Assembly (NCBI GenBank): GCA_036504215.1
Contig: DASXVO010000056.1
Span: forward strand, 1 to 64,000
Reading direction: 5' to 3'
From: Vicinamibacterales bacterium
GTDB lineage: Bacteria; Acidobacteriota; Vicinamibacteria; Vicinamibacterales; Fen-181
Length of the DNA stretch: 64,000 bases
Positions within the stretch are counted from its first letter, which is position 1; every line of letters starts with the position of its first letter. This document shows positions 50,561 to 61,493 of the stretch, one piece after another. Position numbers and translations under genes: made by a program. The notes beneath the pieces were generated by a model, which was given only the letters and a program-made list of their open reading frames with translations, did no database searches and was not told the DNA's origin.

Positions 50561-52542
50561 TGGAACCTCCCGCGTTCCTGGGGCGTGGACCCCGCGCGAT
50601 CGCGATCGTCGGCCGCGTGCTGCTGGTTGCGCTGGCGATTCTGGCGGTGTGGCCCATGCGCACCTACCTGTCGCTCAGCGGCGTGTCGTGGACGGCGGCT
50701 CTGCTCGTCCTCGTGCTGGTCCTCGCCGCGTTGCGCCCCGCCGACGCCCTGCTGGTCGCCATCGCCCTCGCGCCGCTGGCGATTCCCCTCGGAACAATCC
50801 TCCGCTCGCCGTCGAGCCTCGGCACGCCGCTCGTCCGGGCGTGCCTCGTGGGCTGCCTCGTGCATCTGGCTGTACGTCCCCACGGCCGCCTGGCGGAAGG
50901 CCCCCGCAGCCTGATGCGACCCGCAGCCGTGCTGGCCGCCGTCTACCTCGCATCGTGCGCCGTCCAACTGATCGTCCTGCAGGTGTCCACCGACGACGGG
51001 TGGCCGTTCCTCCAGTTGGTGGCGGCCACCGCCTGCCTCCACTACTTTCTCGACTGGGCGCCGCTCCACCCCATCCTTGCCGCGGGAATCTTCCCGCTCG
51101 ACTGTCTTGGGTTGTTCGCGGCGGCGATGGTTCTCGGGCATCGGAGTCCGCCCGTCGGCCGACGGTTGCTGGTGGCCACGGCCGTGGGGGCGGCGGGCCT
51201 GGCTGCCCTGAGCCTCATCGAGTTTCTCAGACTGGCGCTGGCGGGCGGATCGTTCTGGAGCACGTTGGGGAGCCAGTGGGCGACGGTGCGGATCAGCCCT
51301 GCATTTCCGGACGTCAACGCCGCCGGATCCTACCTGGCCCTCGCCCTGCCGATCGTGGCCGGTCTGGCGTGGCGCGACGATGGCGTTCGACGCCGGTGGC
51401 TGCTGGTGGCCGCGCTCGTCGCGGCCGGCCTGTGGCTGGCCGGATCCCGCGCCGCCGTTGCGTCCGCGACCCTGGTTCTGCTGCTGATGGTTCTGGGTGG
51501 CCGACGCACGCGAACCAGCGTCGCCCTCCTGCTCGCAGGGGCCGTACTGATGGCGGTGGCTGTGTACGGGCTCCGCCCCACGCTCGCCGCCTGGTTCGAT
51601 CCGCCCGCCAGCACCCAGCGTTCTCTGCGCGTGGCCTTCAACGTACGGGCGGAGATGGCGAGGACGGCGTTCCGGATGGTCGAGGACCACCCTGCGTTCG
51701 GGGTCGGAGCCGGCGCGTTCTATCGGCGTTCGAGCGAGTACATCACACCCTGGATCCACGAGCGGGTCAACGCCGAAAACGCGCACAACAACTTCCTGCA
51801 GGTGGTGGCGGAACTCGGTCTCGTCGGAACCGTTCCGTTCGTCTGGCTCTTCGTGGCGATCGGATCTCGCGCGAGACAGTTCCTGAGGCGCCATCGGGCG
51901 AGCGGTGCGGTCATCGGTGCGATCGGTGGGCTGGTGGCGTTCGCGCTGACGTGCCTGACCGGGCACCCGCTCCTCATTCAACCCGTCGCACTGGCGTTCT
52001 GGGCGGCGGTCGGCGCGGTGGCCGGGATCGTCACGTCCGATGAGGAACCGGCCGAGCCGGCGGTACCGGCCCGATCTGACGCGGGGCGGGTTCGCTGGTC
52101 CGCGATCGTCGCCACGAGCAGCGTCGTGCTGCTGGTCGCGTCGGTTCCCTGGCGCGGTGAAGTGGCACTGGCAGGCGCCGATCTTCGCGACGCCGCCATC
52201 GGCTTCTCCAGATGGGAGCGGCACCAGGACGGCACGACGTTCCGTTACATGAAGGAGCACGCGCAGTTCTTCGTGCCGGCCGGCATCGCTGCGCTGAGGC
52301 TGCCCGTTCGAATCGATCCCGGCCGGTCATCCGGGGCCAACATCGAGATACGCATCGACGATCGCCCTCCGGATCGCGTGCACGTCGAGGGCGAGCAGTG
52401 GACGCGCGTCATGATCGGATTCGACCGGGACAGGACTGGCCGGCGCTATCGCCGCGTGCGGCTCGAGGTCCCGAACGGGCCGGTCCGCATCCTCGTCGGA
52501 CGGCCCGAAGAACTGCGGCCGGGGACACGGCCGGTTCCGTGA
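50560..52542 (+). CDS. O-antigen ligase/polymerase-like membrane protein
   Basis: The 660-residue product has about eleven membrane helices. The Wzy_C signature is at about residue 405 (NAENAHNNFLQVVAELGLVG), preceded by a periplasmic loop with ERSLRVAFNVRAEMAR-type basic residues. It should ligate or polymerise lipid-linked glycans on the periplasmic face. The last 120 residues form a beta-rich soluble domain (SGANIEIRIDDRPPDRVHVEGEQW). The GTG start shares one base with the smpB stop (TAG/GTG). It stands at the left border of the glycan locus. Confidence 0.82.
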   Translation: MEPPAFLGRGPRAIAIVGRVLLVALAILAVWPMRTYLSLSGVSWTAALLVLVLVLAALRPADALLVAIALAPLAIPLGTILRSPSSLGTPLVRACLVGCLVHLAVRPHGRLAEGPRSLMRPAAVLAAVYLASCAVQLIVLQVSTDDGWPFLQLVAATACLHYFLDWAPLHPILAAGIFPLDCLGLFAAAMVLGHRSPPVGRRLLVATAVGAAGLAALSLIEFLRLALAGGSFWSTLGSQWATVRISPAFPDVNAAGSYLALALPIVAGLAWRDDGVRRRWLLVAALVAAGLWLAGSRAAVASATLVLLLMVLGGRRTRTSVALLLAGAVLMAVAVYGLRPTLAAWFDPPASTQRSLRVAFNVRAEMARTAFRMVEDHPAFGVGAGAFYRRSSEYITPWIHERVNAENAHNNFLQVVAELGLVGTVPFVWLFVAIGSRARQFLRRHRASGAVIGAIGGLVAFALTCLTGHPLLIQPVALAFWAAVGAVAGIVTSDEEPAEPAVPARSDAGRVRWSAIVATSSVVLLVASVPWRGEVALAGADLRDAAIGFSRWERHQDGTTFRYMKEHAQFFVPAGIAALRLPVRIDPGRSSGANIEIRIDDRPPDRVHVEGEQWTRVMIGFDRDRTGRRYRRVRLEVPNGPVRILVGRPEELRPGTRPVP

Positions 52543-52556
52543 AGAAGGCAGGCTGA

Positions 52557-54275
52557 CTAGCGCAGCTTGATGCCCGACTCGTTCGTCCCGCCAATCCAGG
52601 TCACCGTCGGGCTGTCCCAATACATCGAACGCTCGACGGCAATCGGCACCGCGTTGGTCGATTCGAGCATGGCACCGAACATCTCGCCGGAGGCCAGCCC
52701 CAGTTCGCGGGACATCACCGTCACGCGGGAGTTGGCCGCCACCGTCCGCTGGAGCACGATCGGCGGCTGATTGTCGCGCACCACCGTGATGGTCACCGTC
52801 GCGCCCTGGCTGTTCGGGTTGGCCATCACGATGAAGCTCAGCGTGTTGTAGGTGCCGCCGTCCTCACCCTCGGCCAGCGCCCACTTGGTGCCGAGTTCGG
52901 AGACGCCTGCCGAGTTGTGTCCCTCGTGCCACTGCCGGCCGGGCCAATACATCGACCGCTCGGCCACGACGGGCAGCGTGGAGGCGATCGAGGCGCTGAC
53001 GTCGGTGTTCCCGAGGCCGGGGACGTCGTTGACCCGGATGGTCGTCCGGCTTTCGGGCGCGAGTTGGTAGACCTGGGTGATGACGTCGCCCACCGGGCGG
53101 AGGTAGCGAATTGTCACCGCGGCCGCCGACAGGTTGGGGTTGGACAGGAGGATGTACTCGGTGAACACCGAGTCGGCGCGCCCTTCGGCGAGGAACCACT
53201 GCGTGGATGGGGCCTCGACGCCGGTGGAATCCGTGCCGCCCTTCCACCACTGGCTCTTCGTGCTGAAATACATCGACCGCTCGGCCACGATCGGCGCCGA
53301 GGCGTGCACGGTCATCGCGAATGCCTGGCTGCCGAGGCCCGGCACGTTGTTCGTGTAGATGGTCTGCCGGCGGTTTGCGGGCACCACGTAGACGTCGCGC
53401 AGTGTCTTGCCGCTGGCCAGGTAGTAGAGGACTTCGACGTTGACATCGGTCGCGTTGCCGTTGGCCAGCAGCAGGTAGGTGTCGAAGCCGTGAGCGTCGC
53501 CGTCCGCGAAGTACCACGAGGTCGAAGCCCTGGACACCGCCTTGCCGGTGTGGCCCGCGTTCATCTGCTTCGCGCCGCCCCAGGTCATCGTTCGCTCCAC
53601 CACGACGCCGCCGCGCTGGGTGGTGACTTCAGCCGACATCGACGTGTTCTCGAGGCCGGGGATCTCGTTCACGCGGATGGTGCGGCGGCTCAGGCCGGGA
53701 ATCGAGTACTTCTGGATGATCGGCGCGGCGCCCTGGCGGAGGAACTTGACGGTGACTTCGGCGGTGTCGATGCCGGGGTTCGCGATCGCGATGCGCGCCT
53801 TGAAGAAGCCGGTGCAGCCTTCGGCGAGGAACCAGGTGTTCGGAAGGGTCGGGTCGGTTCCCGCGGTGAACTCGTCCTGGTTGGTCACGCCGTCGCCATC
53901 GTCATCGGCTGCCATGTTCGTGATGCCGAAACGCGCCATCCACGCGCTCTCCGTCTCGCCCGACGGGCTGAGCCGCGGCATGGTGACCGCCACCTCGGCG
54001 GACATCGGGCTCGACAGGCCGTCGATGCTCGTCGCCTGCACCGCGAAGTAGTAGGTCTGTCCGGCCATGAGGTCGCTGACCGTCCGGGACGTCACGTTCC
54101 CAACCGCCGCGCTGGAGGTGTAGACACCCGACTGGGTGCCCCAGTACACCGTGTAGCCGGCGATGTCCGGTTCGGCGTTCGGATCCCAACTGATGGTCAC
54201 CGACCCGGCTTCCAATCGGCCGGCCAGCAGAACCAGGAGCGCGAGGAGGATATATGAGCGGGTAGTTTTGAACAT
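52557..54275 (-). CDS. Secreted FN3 protein with four DUF5719-like modules
   Basis: The 573-residue product has a signal peptide (ILLALLVLLAGRLEAG). A fibronectin type III domain spans about 24-100 (VTISWDPNAEPDIAGYTVYWG), and a calcium-type loop DDDGDGVTNQDEF lies at 124-136. Four modules of about 100 residues follow, opening TWFLAEG, SWYFADG, QWFLAEG and KWALAEG. Each closes with a VVERTMTW or VAERSMYW type segment and a following glycine-rich GG...G. This is the DUF5719-like pattern of secreted proteins. The same module occurs in the Wzy-like protein at the right edge of the window. The ATG at 54275 begins the signal peptide. It probably acts at the cell surface in glycan or matrix attachment; that role is inferred. 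Confidence 0.82.
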   Translation of the reverse strand: MFKTTRSYILLALLVLLAGRLEAGSVTISWDPNAEPDIAGYTVYWGTQSGVYTSSAAVGNVTSRTVSDLMAGQTYYFAVQATSIDGLSSPMSAEVAVTMPRLSPSGETESAWMARFGITNMAADDDGDGVTNQDEFTAGTDPTLPNTWFLAEGCTGFFKARIAIANPGIDTAEVTVKFLRQGAAPIIQKYSIPGLSRRTIRVNEIPGLENTSMSAEVTTQRGGVVVERTMTWGGAKQMNAGHTGKAVSRASTSWYFADGDAHGFDTYLLLANGNATDVNVEVLYYLASGKTLRDVYVVPANRRQTIYTNNVPGLGSQAFAMTVHASAPIVAERSMYFSTKSQWWKGGTDSTGVEAPSTQWFLAEGRADSVFTEYILLSNPNLSAAAVTIRYLRPVGDVITQVYQLAPESRTTIRVNDVPGLGNTDVSASIASTLPVVAERSMYWPGRQWHEGHNSAGVSELGTKWALAEGEDGGTYNTLSFIVMANPNSQGATVTITVVRDNQPPIVLQRTVAANSRVTVMSRELGLASGEMFGAMLESTNAVPIAVERSMYWDSPTVTWIGGTNESGIKLR

Positions 54276-54608
54276 GGCGGCTTCGCTTCTCTGGCCGCCA
54301 TAGGGGCAAGGCTGGTACCGGTGGTGCTGAAGGCGAACACCACGCGAACCAAGGTTGTTTTCCCAATTGTTCCAAGCTGTTCTCCCGGGTGCCAGCAACC
54401 GCTCGCGAGTACGCCGTTACGATTTCGTAATCAAGATTGCGGTCTTGTCGGGCCGGCGGATCCGACGATCAGGGGAGCGGCGGTCTGGCCAATCTGGGAT
54501 GTGGCGTGTACCATGTAACGGTTTTCGGCCCGCTCGATCGCCCCCTGGCGTGGCCGCTGGACTCCTGATCGAACGAATTCATACTCAACGAGACTCGGAG
54601 TTGGACTC
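54276..54608. promoter_or_regulatory. Divergent intergenic region with a near-palindrome
   Basis: These 333 bases lie between the FN3 protein gene (minus) and the DegT aminotransferase gene (plus). A 14-base near-palindrome TTACGATTTCGTAA sits at 54417-54430 in a locally A/T-richer segment and could be an operator for both directions. No gene is visible in the gap, and no clear promoter hexamers could be fixed. Confidence 0.35.
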
Positions 54609-55736
54609 ATGTCATCGGTTGTAACCAGGGTTCCTCTGCTCGATCTTCAGCCGCAGTACCTCCCGATTCGGGACGCGGTGCTGGCGGCCATCACGCGAGT
54701 CTGCGACAGTCAGCGGTTCATCATGGGGCCTGAGGTGGAAGGGCTCGAGCGCGAACTGGCGGAGATGCTCGGCGTTCGCGAGGCGATTGGTGTCTCGTCG
54801 GGGACCGACGCGTTGCTCGCCGCGATGATGGCGCTCGGCATCGGTGCGGGAGACGAGGTCATTACCAGCACCTATTCGTTCTTCGCGACGGCGGGCTGCA
54901 TCGTCCGGCTCGGTGCACGTCCCGTGCTCGTGGACATCGATCCGGTCACGTACAACATCGATCCCGTGGCGATGTCCGCGGCCCTGACGGCTCGGACGAA
55001 GGCGGTCATCCCGGTGCATCTCTACGGTTGCAGCGCGGACATGACCCCGATCCTCGAGGCGGCATCACGCGCCGGCGTGGCCGTGATCGAGGACGCCGCA
55101 CAGGCCATTGGCACGCGCTATCGCGGCAAGGCCGTGGGCGGGCTGGGGACGCTTGGCTGCTTCTCGTTCTTTCCGAGCAAGAACCTCGGCGCGTTCGGTG
55201 ACGGCGGGCTGGTGACAACCGACGACAGCGCCCTCGCGCACCGTGTGCGACTCGTGCGGAATCACGGGGCGGAGCCGAAGTACTACCACCAGTTCGTTGG
55301 CGCGAATTTCCGGCTGGATGCGCTCCAGGCTGCGGTTCTGCGGGTGAAGCTGCCGCACCTGGCGGCATGGACGGACGCACGTCGCCGGAATGCGGCGCGC
55401 TACCGGGAACTGCTGCAACCGCTCGCGAGCCAGGGCCGGCTCGTCCTTCCCGTGGAACCCGTGGGGCTCTTCCACATCTACAACCAGTTCGTGATCCGCG
55501 TGCAGGATCGCGACCTCGTGCGCGCCGCGCTCGACAAGCGCGGCATCGGCACCGAGGTCTACTACCCGGTGCCATTTCATCTGCAGGAGTGTTTTGCGTT
55601 CCTCGGGCACAAGAGGGGCGCCTTCCCGCAGGCCGAGGAGGCTGCCGACCACACGATGGCACTGCCGATCTACGGTGAGTTGACCGACGATCAGCTTCGT
55701 TACGTGGCCGCCTCGATCACCGACATCCTGAAGTAG
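54609..55736 (+). CDS. DegT/DnrJ/EryC1/StrS family aminotransferase
   Basis: The 375-residue PLP enzyme aminates a keto-sugar nucleotide for surface glycan synthesis. Landmarks are [48 protein letters not shown], the PLP-contacting [10 protein letters not shown], and the Schiff-base lysine in [14 protein letters not shown]. The length is typical. It opens the plus-strand part of the glycan locus, followed after 14 bases by a symporter gene. The exact sugar product cannot be named. Confidence 0.9.
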   Translation: MSSVVTRVPLLDLQPQYLPIRDAVLAAITRVCDSQRFIMGPEVEGLERELAEMLGVREAIGVSSGTDALLAAMMALGIGAGDEVITSTYSFFATAGCIVRLGARPVLVDIDPVTYNIDPVAMSAALTARTKAVIPVHLYGCSADMTPILEAASRAGVAVIEDAAQAIGTRYRGKAVGGLGTLGCFSFFPSKNLGAFGDGGLVTTDDSALAHRVRLVRNHGAEPKYYHQFVGANFRLDALQAAVLRVKLPHLAAWTDARRRNAARYRELLQPLASQGRLVLPVEPVGLFHIYNQFVIRVQDRDLVRAALDKRGIGTEVYYPVPFHLQECFAFLGHKRGAFPQAEEAADHTMALPIYGELTDDQLRYVAASITDILK

Positions 55737-55750
55737 GAACACCAATAATC

Positions 55751-57037
55751 ATGGCCGTCCGAACCGCAGACATCACGCCGACCACGTCCCCGCGATCATC
55801 ATGGGTGCCGAGCACCACGACTCAGATCTTCATCGGCCTCGTCATTGGCATTGCGATCGGCATCGCCTGGCCCGGCAAGGAGGGATACGCGGCGCAGATC
55901 AAGCCGCTGGCCGACATGTTCCTGCGGATGATCAAGATGATCATCGCGCCGCTGCTGTTCTCGACGCTGGTGGTCGGGATTGCCGGCACGGGCGATCTCA
56001 AGGCGATGGGTCGCATCGGCCTGAAGGCGCTCATCTACTTCGAGGTGGCGACGACGATCGCGCTGTTCCTGGGGCTGGCGCTCGTGAACATCGTGCGGCC
56101 GGCGGCCGGGGTTCCCACCATCGGCACCGGGGCCGATCTGGCCGCCCTGGCGGCGCGGCCCCAGACCGCGTGGGAGATCCTGGTGCACCTCTTCCCGACG
56201 TCGGTCATCGACGCCATGGCCCGCGGTGACATCCTGCAGGTCGTGGTCTTCTCGATCTTCTTCGGCGTGGCGCTGGCGGCGGTCGGCGACAGAGGCCGTC
56301 CGGTCGTCGAGGTCCTCGACAGCACGGCCCAGGTGATGTTCACGTTCACCGGCTACGTCATGAAGTTCGCGCCGATTGGCGTCATGGCGGCCATCGCCGC
56401 CACCGTCGGCACGATGGGTCTGGGCATCCTCGTCACGCTCGGCAAGCTAATCCTCCTGATGTACGGCGGCCTCCTGATGTTCGCGCTCATCGTGGTCGGC
56501 GGAGTGTCGATCCTGATCCGGGTGCCGTTCTTCACGTTCGTTCGAGCGATCCGGGAACCCTTCCTCATCGCGTTCACGACGGCCAGTTCGGAGGCGGCGT
56601 TGCCCAAGGCGCTCGAGATCATGGAGCGCTTCGGCTGCCCAAAGAACATCGTCGGGCTGGTGCTTCCAACCGGGTACAGCTTCAACCTGGATGGAACCAC
56701 GCTCTATCTCTCGCTGGCCAGCGTGTTCGTCGCGCAACTGGCGGGTCTCGACATGTCGTTCGGCCAGCAGATTGTGATGATGTTGACGCTCATGCTGACG
56801 AGCAAGGGCGTGGCGGGCGTCCCGCGCGCCGCGCTCGTCGTGCTCACAGCCACGCTGACCTCTTTCAACCTTCCGATCCAGGGTGCGGCGATCCTGCTCG
56901 GCATCGACCAGATCATGGACATGGGCCGTACCGCGGTGAACGTGATGGGGAACTGCATCGCGACGGCCGTGGTGTCCCGCTGGGAGGGCGTGTTCGACGA
57001 CGCGAAGATGCGCGAGTTTGCGAGGAAGGCGGCGTAG
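55751..57037 (+). CDS. Dicarboxylate/amino acid:cation symporter
   Basis: The 428-residue product has eight predicted helices and two re-entrant loops of the DAACS family. The serine-rich loop reads FTTASSEAALPKALE, and the helix-7 motif GLVLPTGYSFNLDGTTLYLSLASVF resembles that of DctA and GltP. It takes up C4-dicarboxylates or acidic amino acids with Na+ or protons. Its place within a glycan locus has no obvious functional reason. Its stop is eight bases before the next gene. Confidence 0.92.
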   Translation: MAVRTADITPTTSPRSSWVPSTTTQIFIGLVIGIAIGIAWPGKEGYAAQIKPLADMFLRMIKMIIAPLLFSTLVVGIAGTGDLKAMGRIGLKALIYFEVATTIALFLGLALVNIVRPAAGVPTIGTGADLAALAARPQTAWEILVHLFPTSVIDAMARGDILQVVVFSIFFGVALAAVGDRGRPVVEVLDSTAQVMFTFTGYVMKFAPIGVMAAIAATVGTMGLGILVTLGKLILLMYGGLLMFALIVVGGVSILIRVPFFTFVRAIREPFLIAFTTASSEAALPKALEIMERFGCPKNIVGLVLPTGYSFNLDGTTLYLSLASVFVAQLAGLDMSFGQQIVMMLTLMLTSKGVAGVPRAALVVLTATLTSFNLPIQGAAILLGIDQIMDMGRTAVNVMGNCIATAVVSRWEGVFDDAKMREFARKAA

Positions 57038-57044
57038 AACGTCG

Positions 57045-57908
57045 ATGAGGATCCTGGTGGCCGGGGCGGCCGGGCAACTCGGGGCGACGATGCTGGAGTC
57101 GTTGGCGGGGCGCCACGACGTGATCGCCACGACGCTGCGTGAGCTGGACATTCGCGACCACCGTGCGGTGACCGCTGCGGTACGGGAGGCGCGCCCGGCC
57201 GCGGTGATCAACTGCACGGCGTTCACCGACGTGGACCGCGCGGAGGACGAACCGGTCGAAGCCCTCGACGTCAACGCGTTTGGGGTGCGCGCGCTGGCCC
57301 TGGCGGCGCGTGACGCGGGCGCAGCCTTCGTGCACTTCAGCACCGACTTCGTGTTCGACGGCGCCGGGACTCGGCCCTACACCGAAGACGATCTCCCCAA
57401 TCCGCGGAGCGCGTACGCGTGCTCGAAACTGATCGGCGAGTGGTTCGCGCGGGACGCCGGCCGCCACTACGTTCTGCGAGTCGAGAGCCTCTTCGGTGCT
57501 CCCACGGCGCCCGGCGCGCCTCGACGCTCGAGCGTGGACGTGATCGTGGACTCCATCCTCGCCGGACGCGAGGCGCGGGTCTTCGTCGATCGCACGGTGT
57601 CCCCGAGCTACACCCGCGATGTCGCTGCCGCGACCGCCCTGTTGATCGAGCGCGAGGCTCCTTCCGGCCTCTATCACTGCGTCAATTCGGGGCACTGTAC
57701 GTGGCACGAACTCGGTCTGGAGGTTGGGCGACAGGTGGGGGTGGAGGCCCGTCTGGCGCCGGTCCGGATGGCTGACGTGAAACTTCGTGCCGCCCGTCCG
57801 ATCTACTGTGCGCTCGACAACCGAAAGCTGGCGCAGGCGGGAATGCCGATGCCGACATGGCAGGATGCGCTCGCGCGTCACCTGTCCGAGCGGACGAAGC
57901 GTCCTTGA
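57045..57908 (+). CDS. rfbD: dTDP-4-dehydrorhamnose reductase-like protein
   Basis: The 287-residue NAD(P)-binding protein has the extended-SDR fold: RILVAGAAGQLGATML at the N-terminus, then INCTAFTDVDRAEDEP, FSTDFVFDGAG, and the active-site YACSKLIGE. This is the RmlD/RfbD pattern for the last step of dTDP-L-rhamnose synthesis. The other rhamnose genes (rfbA, rfbB, rfbC) are not in the window. The frame is open from 57018; the ATG at 57045 starts the Rossmann fold. Confidence 0.85.
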   Translation: MRILVAGAAGQLGATMLESLAGRHDVIATTLRELDIRDHRAVTAAVREARPAAVINCTAFTDVDRAEDEPVEALDVNAFGVRALALAARDAGAAFVHFSTDFVFDGAGTRPYTEDDLPNPRSAYACSKLIGEWFARDAGRHYVLRVESLFGAPTAPGAPRRSSVDVIVDSILAGREARVFVDRTVSPSYTRDVAAATALLIEREAPSGLYHCVNSGHCTWHELGLEVGRQVGVEARLAPVRMADVKLRAARPIYCALDNRKLAQAGMPMPTWQDALARHLSERTKRP

Positions 57909-58967
<1,059 letters not shown>

Positions 58968-58980
58968 CCCTCGCGCCTCA

Positions 58981-60516
58981 ATGACGCACGGAGCCGGTTC
59001 CGCCCATCGTCCGCCGACCCACGACGGCCCGTTGCTGGCGCGCAACGCGACGCTGAACCTCCTCGGCCAGGTGGCGCCCGCTCTGGCCGCTCTCGTCTCG
59101 CTGCCGGTGTTGGCGCGTCTCCATACGCGAGAGGTCCTCGGCCTCCTCACGCTCTCCTGGGTCATCGTGGGCTACTTCGGTCTCTTCGACCTCGGCCTCT
59201 CGCGGGCGCTGACCCAACTCGTCGCGGCCCGCCTCGGGGCCGGCCGGCGGGAACCGATCCCTGGGCTGATCTGGACGGCCTCCCTGTCTCTGGCCGGGGT
59301 CGGCGCGGCGGGGGGCCTGCTCATGCTGGCCTCGTCGAACTGGATCGTCACCTCGGCACTCCACATCTCGCCGCTCCTGGTGGGCGACGCCAGGCTCGCT
59401 GTCCAGTTGATCGCCGTATCGCTGCCGTTCGTCACGGTCTCGTCCGGGCTGCGCGGCGTGCTCGAGGCGTACCAACGCTTCGACTTGGTGTCGCTCGTGC
59501 GATCCCCGTCCAGCGGCCTGATGTATCTGGGTCCGGCGGCCGCCGCGATGTTCTCCCGGTCGCTGGCGCTCGCCGTCGCCGTGCTCGTCGTCGTTCGCAT
59601 CGCGGCGTGCGGGGCCTACGTGCTGTGCGCGCTTCGCGTCGAACCGGCGCTCCGCGACGGCATCCGGCCTTCGGCCAGCGGCTGGCGGGAACTGGCCGGC
59701 TCAGGGGCGTGGCTCATGGTGGCCAACATCGGAAGCTCGGCTCTCGGCTACGTCGATCGGCTCGTCGTGGGCGCGGTCGTTCCGGCCGCGGCGCTGGCGT
59801 ACTACGCGACGCCGCAGGAAGTGGTGACGAAAGTCCTGATCATTCCGGCGGCGATCAGTGGCGTGGTGTTTCCCGCGTTCAGCGCGGTTCCCGATTCGGA
59901 GCGCGACCGACTGGCGCGGTTGTTCGGTCGTTCGATCCGCTATTCGTTCCTGCTGCTGTTTCCCGTGACGCTGCTCATCGCGGCAGCCGCGCCCGAAGCC
60001 CTCACCCTGTGGGTGGGACGCGACTTTGCGGCGCAGGGGACCGTGCCGACGCAGTGGTTCTGTCTTGGCCTGCTGGCCAATGGACTGGCGTTGACCCCGT
60101 TCTCCTTCGTGCAGGCGCGTGGCGGCGCATCGACGGTTGCCTCTCTGCAGGTGTTGGAACTGCCGCTGTTCGTGGGCGCGATGTGGATGGTGACCGGTCG
60201 CTACGGTATCACCGGGGCGGCGGCCGTCTGGGCCCTTCGCGCGGCCGCCGATCTACTCATCCTCGCGATCGCGAGCCGCCTTCAGGTTCCCGAACTTCGT
60301 GGGATGGGGCGGAGTATCGCGGCCGGGTGTGTGGCGGTCCCGCTCGCCTTCCTCATCATCGGCGCGACAAGCCCGCTCACCGGTCGAATTGCGGCCGCGG
60401 CGACGGTATTGGGCGCCGTGGCCGTCGTGGCCATCGTGACCGCCGACCGCATGGAGCGGGACTGGGTCCACGGTGTGTGGTGCCGCGTGCGCGGGTTCGG
60501 ACGGAGTCCGCGATGA
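58981..60516 (+). CDS. Wzx-like polysaccharide flippase
   Basis: The 511-residue product has about 14 hydrophobic helices and begins with the typical NATLNLLGQVAPALAALVSLPVLARLH segment of the polysaccharide transport (MATE-like) family. It should flip lipid-linked repeat units to the periplasm for a Wzy polymerase. The start is 13 bases after gmd. Its stop overlaps the glycosyltransferase start (ATGA). Confidence 0.88.
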   Translation: MTHGAGSAHRPPTHDGPLLARNATLNLLGQVAPALAALVSLPVLARLHTREVLGLLTLSWVIVGYFGLFDLGLSRALTQLVAARLGAGRREPIPGLIWTASLSLAGVGAAGGLLMLASSNWIVTSALHISPLLVGDARLAVQLIAVSLPFVTVSSGLRGVLEAYQRFDLVSLVRSPSSGLMYLGPAAAAMFSRSLALAVAVLVVVRIAACGAYVLCALRVEPALRDGIRPSASGWRELAGSGAWLMVANIGSSALGYVDRLVVGAVVPAAALAYYATPQEVVTKVLIIPAAISGVVFPAFSAVPDSERDRLARLFGRSIRYSFLLLFPVTLLIAAAAPEALTLWVGRDFAAQGTVPTQWFCLGLLANGLALTPFSFVQARGGASTVASLQVLELPLFVGAMWMVTGRYGITGAAAVWALRAAADLLILAIASRLQVPELRGMGRSIAAGCVAVPLAFLIIGATSPLTGRIAAAATVLGAVAVVAIVTADRMERDWVHGVWCRVRGFGRSPR

Positions 60517-61493
60517 CGCCGTCGCTCGACATCGTCATCGTCAACTGGAACACCGGGAGACAACTGCGGGCTTGTCTCGATTCGATTGTGCGGACCAGCC
60601 GCCTGGGATATGTGCTGCGCCGGGTCATCGTGGTGGACAACGCGTCGAGCGATGGATCGTGTGACAGTCTGGAAGCGGAGGACCTGCCGCTTGTTGCGGT
60701 GCGCAACCTGACGAATCGAGGGTTCGCGGCCGCGTGCAATCAGGGCGCGCGCGGCTCGGACGCCGACTACCTGCTGTTTCTCAACCCGGATGTCGTGCTG
60801 TTCGAGCGCTCGCTCGAACGGCCACTGGCGTTTCTGGAGACATCGGCGGCCGGTCACGCCGGGATCTGCGGGATTCGACTGATCGACGAAGCCGGCACCC
60901 CCTGCATGTCGGCCGCGCGGTTTCCGTCTGCCAAGAGCTTCCTCATCGACGCGCTCGGCCTCTCGCGCTCGTGGCCGCGCCGGTTTCCGCCGACGATGCT
61001 GTGCCCCGACGAGAACGTCGGCTTACTGGAAGTCGATCAGGTGATCGGCGCGTTCTTCCTGATTCGCAGGCACCTGTTCGTGCAACTCGAGGGCTTCGAC
61101 GAGCGCTTCTTCGTGTACTTCGAGGAACTCGATCTCTCACTTCGCGCCCGAAGGCTTGGGCACTCCTCCTGGGTGCTCACCGATGTGGCGGCGCGCCATC
61201 TGGGCGGGTTGTCCACGGGCCAGGTTCGCGCGAAACGGCTCTTCTATTCGCTGCGCAGCCGGCTGGTCTACGCGTCGAAACACTACAGCCGGGCGGGCCG
61301 TGCCCTGGTGACGGTGGCGACCGTCCTGGAACTGGGCCCGAGGTTGCTGCGCGCCGCGCTCCGCGCATCGGCCCGCGAGGCGCGGGAGACGCTCGTTGCC
61401 TATTGGTGGCTGGCGCCCGCCCTGGTCGCCTCGGCCTCACGGCGCGATGCATCCGGTCCGACCTCTCCTCGATCCGACGCGCCGGGTGGTTGA
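60513..61493 (+). CDS. Family 2 glycosyltransferase
   Basis: The 326-residue product begins LDIVIVNWNTGRQLRACLDSI and VIVVDNASSDGS, the GT-A nucleotide-sugar site. DYLLFLNPDVVLF contains the metal-binding region. FDERFFVYFEELDLSLRAR resembles rhamnosyltransferase-type enzymes of the WbbL group. It is cytoplasmic and probably adds a sugar such as rhamnose to the lipid-linked unit. The ATG overlaps the flippase stop. Its last 31 codons overlap, on the opposite strand, the end of the Wzy-like gene. Confidence 0.88.
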   Translation: MTPSLDIVIVNWNTGRQLRACLDSIVRTSRLGYVLRRVIVVDNASSDGSCDSLEAEDLPLVAVRNLTNRGFAAACNQGARGSDADYLLFLNPDVVLFERSLERPLAFLETSAAGHAGICGIRLIDEAGTPCMSAARFPSAKSFLIDALGLSRSWPRRFPPTMLCPDENVGLLEVDQVIGAFFLIRRHLFVQLEGFDERFFVYFEELDLSLRARRLGHSSWVLTDVAARHLGGLSTGQVRAKRLFYSLRSRLVYASKHYSRAGRALVTVATVLELGPRLLRAALRASAREARETLVAYWWLAPALVASASRRDASGPTSPRSDAPGG

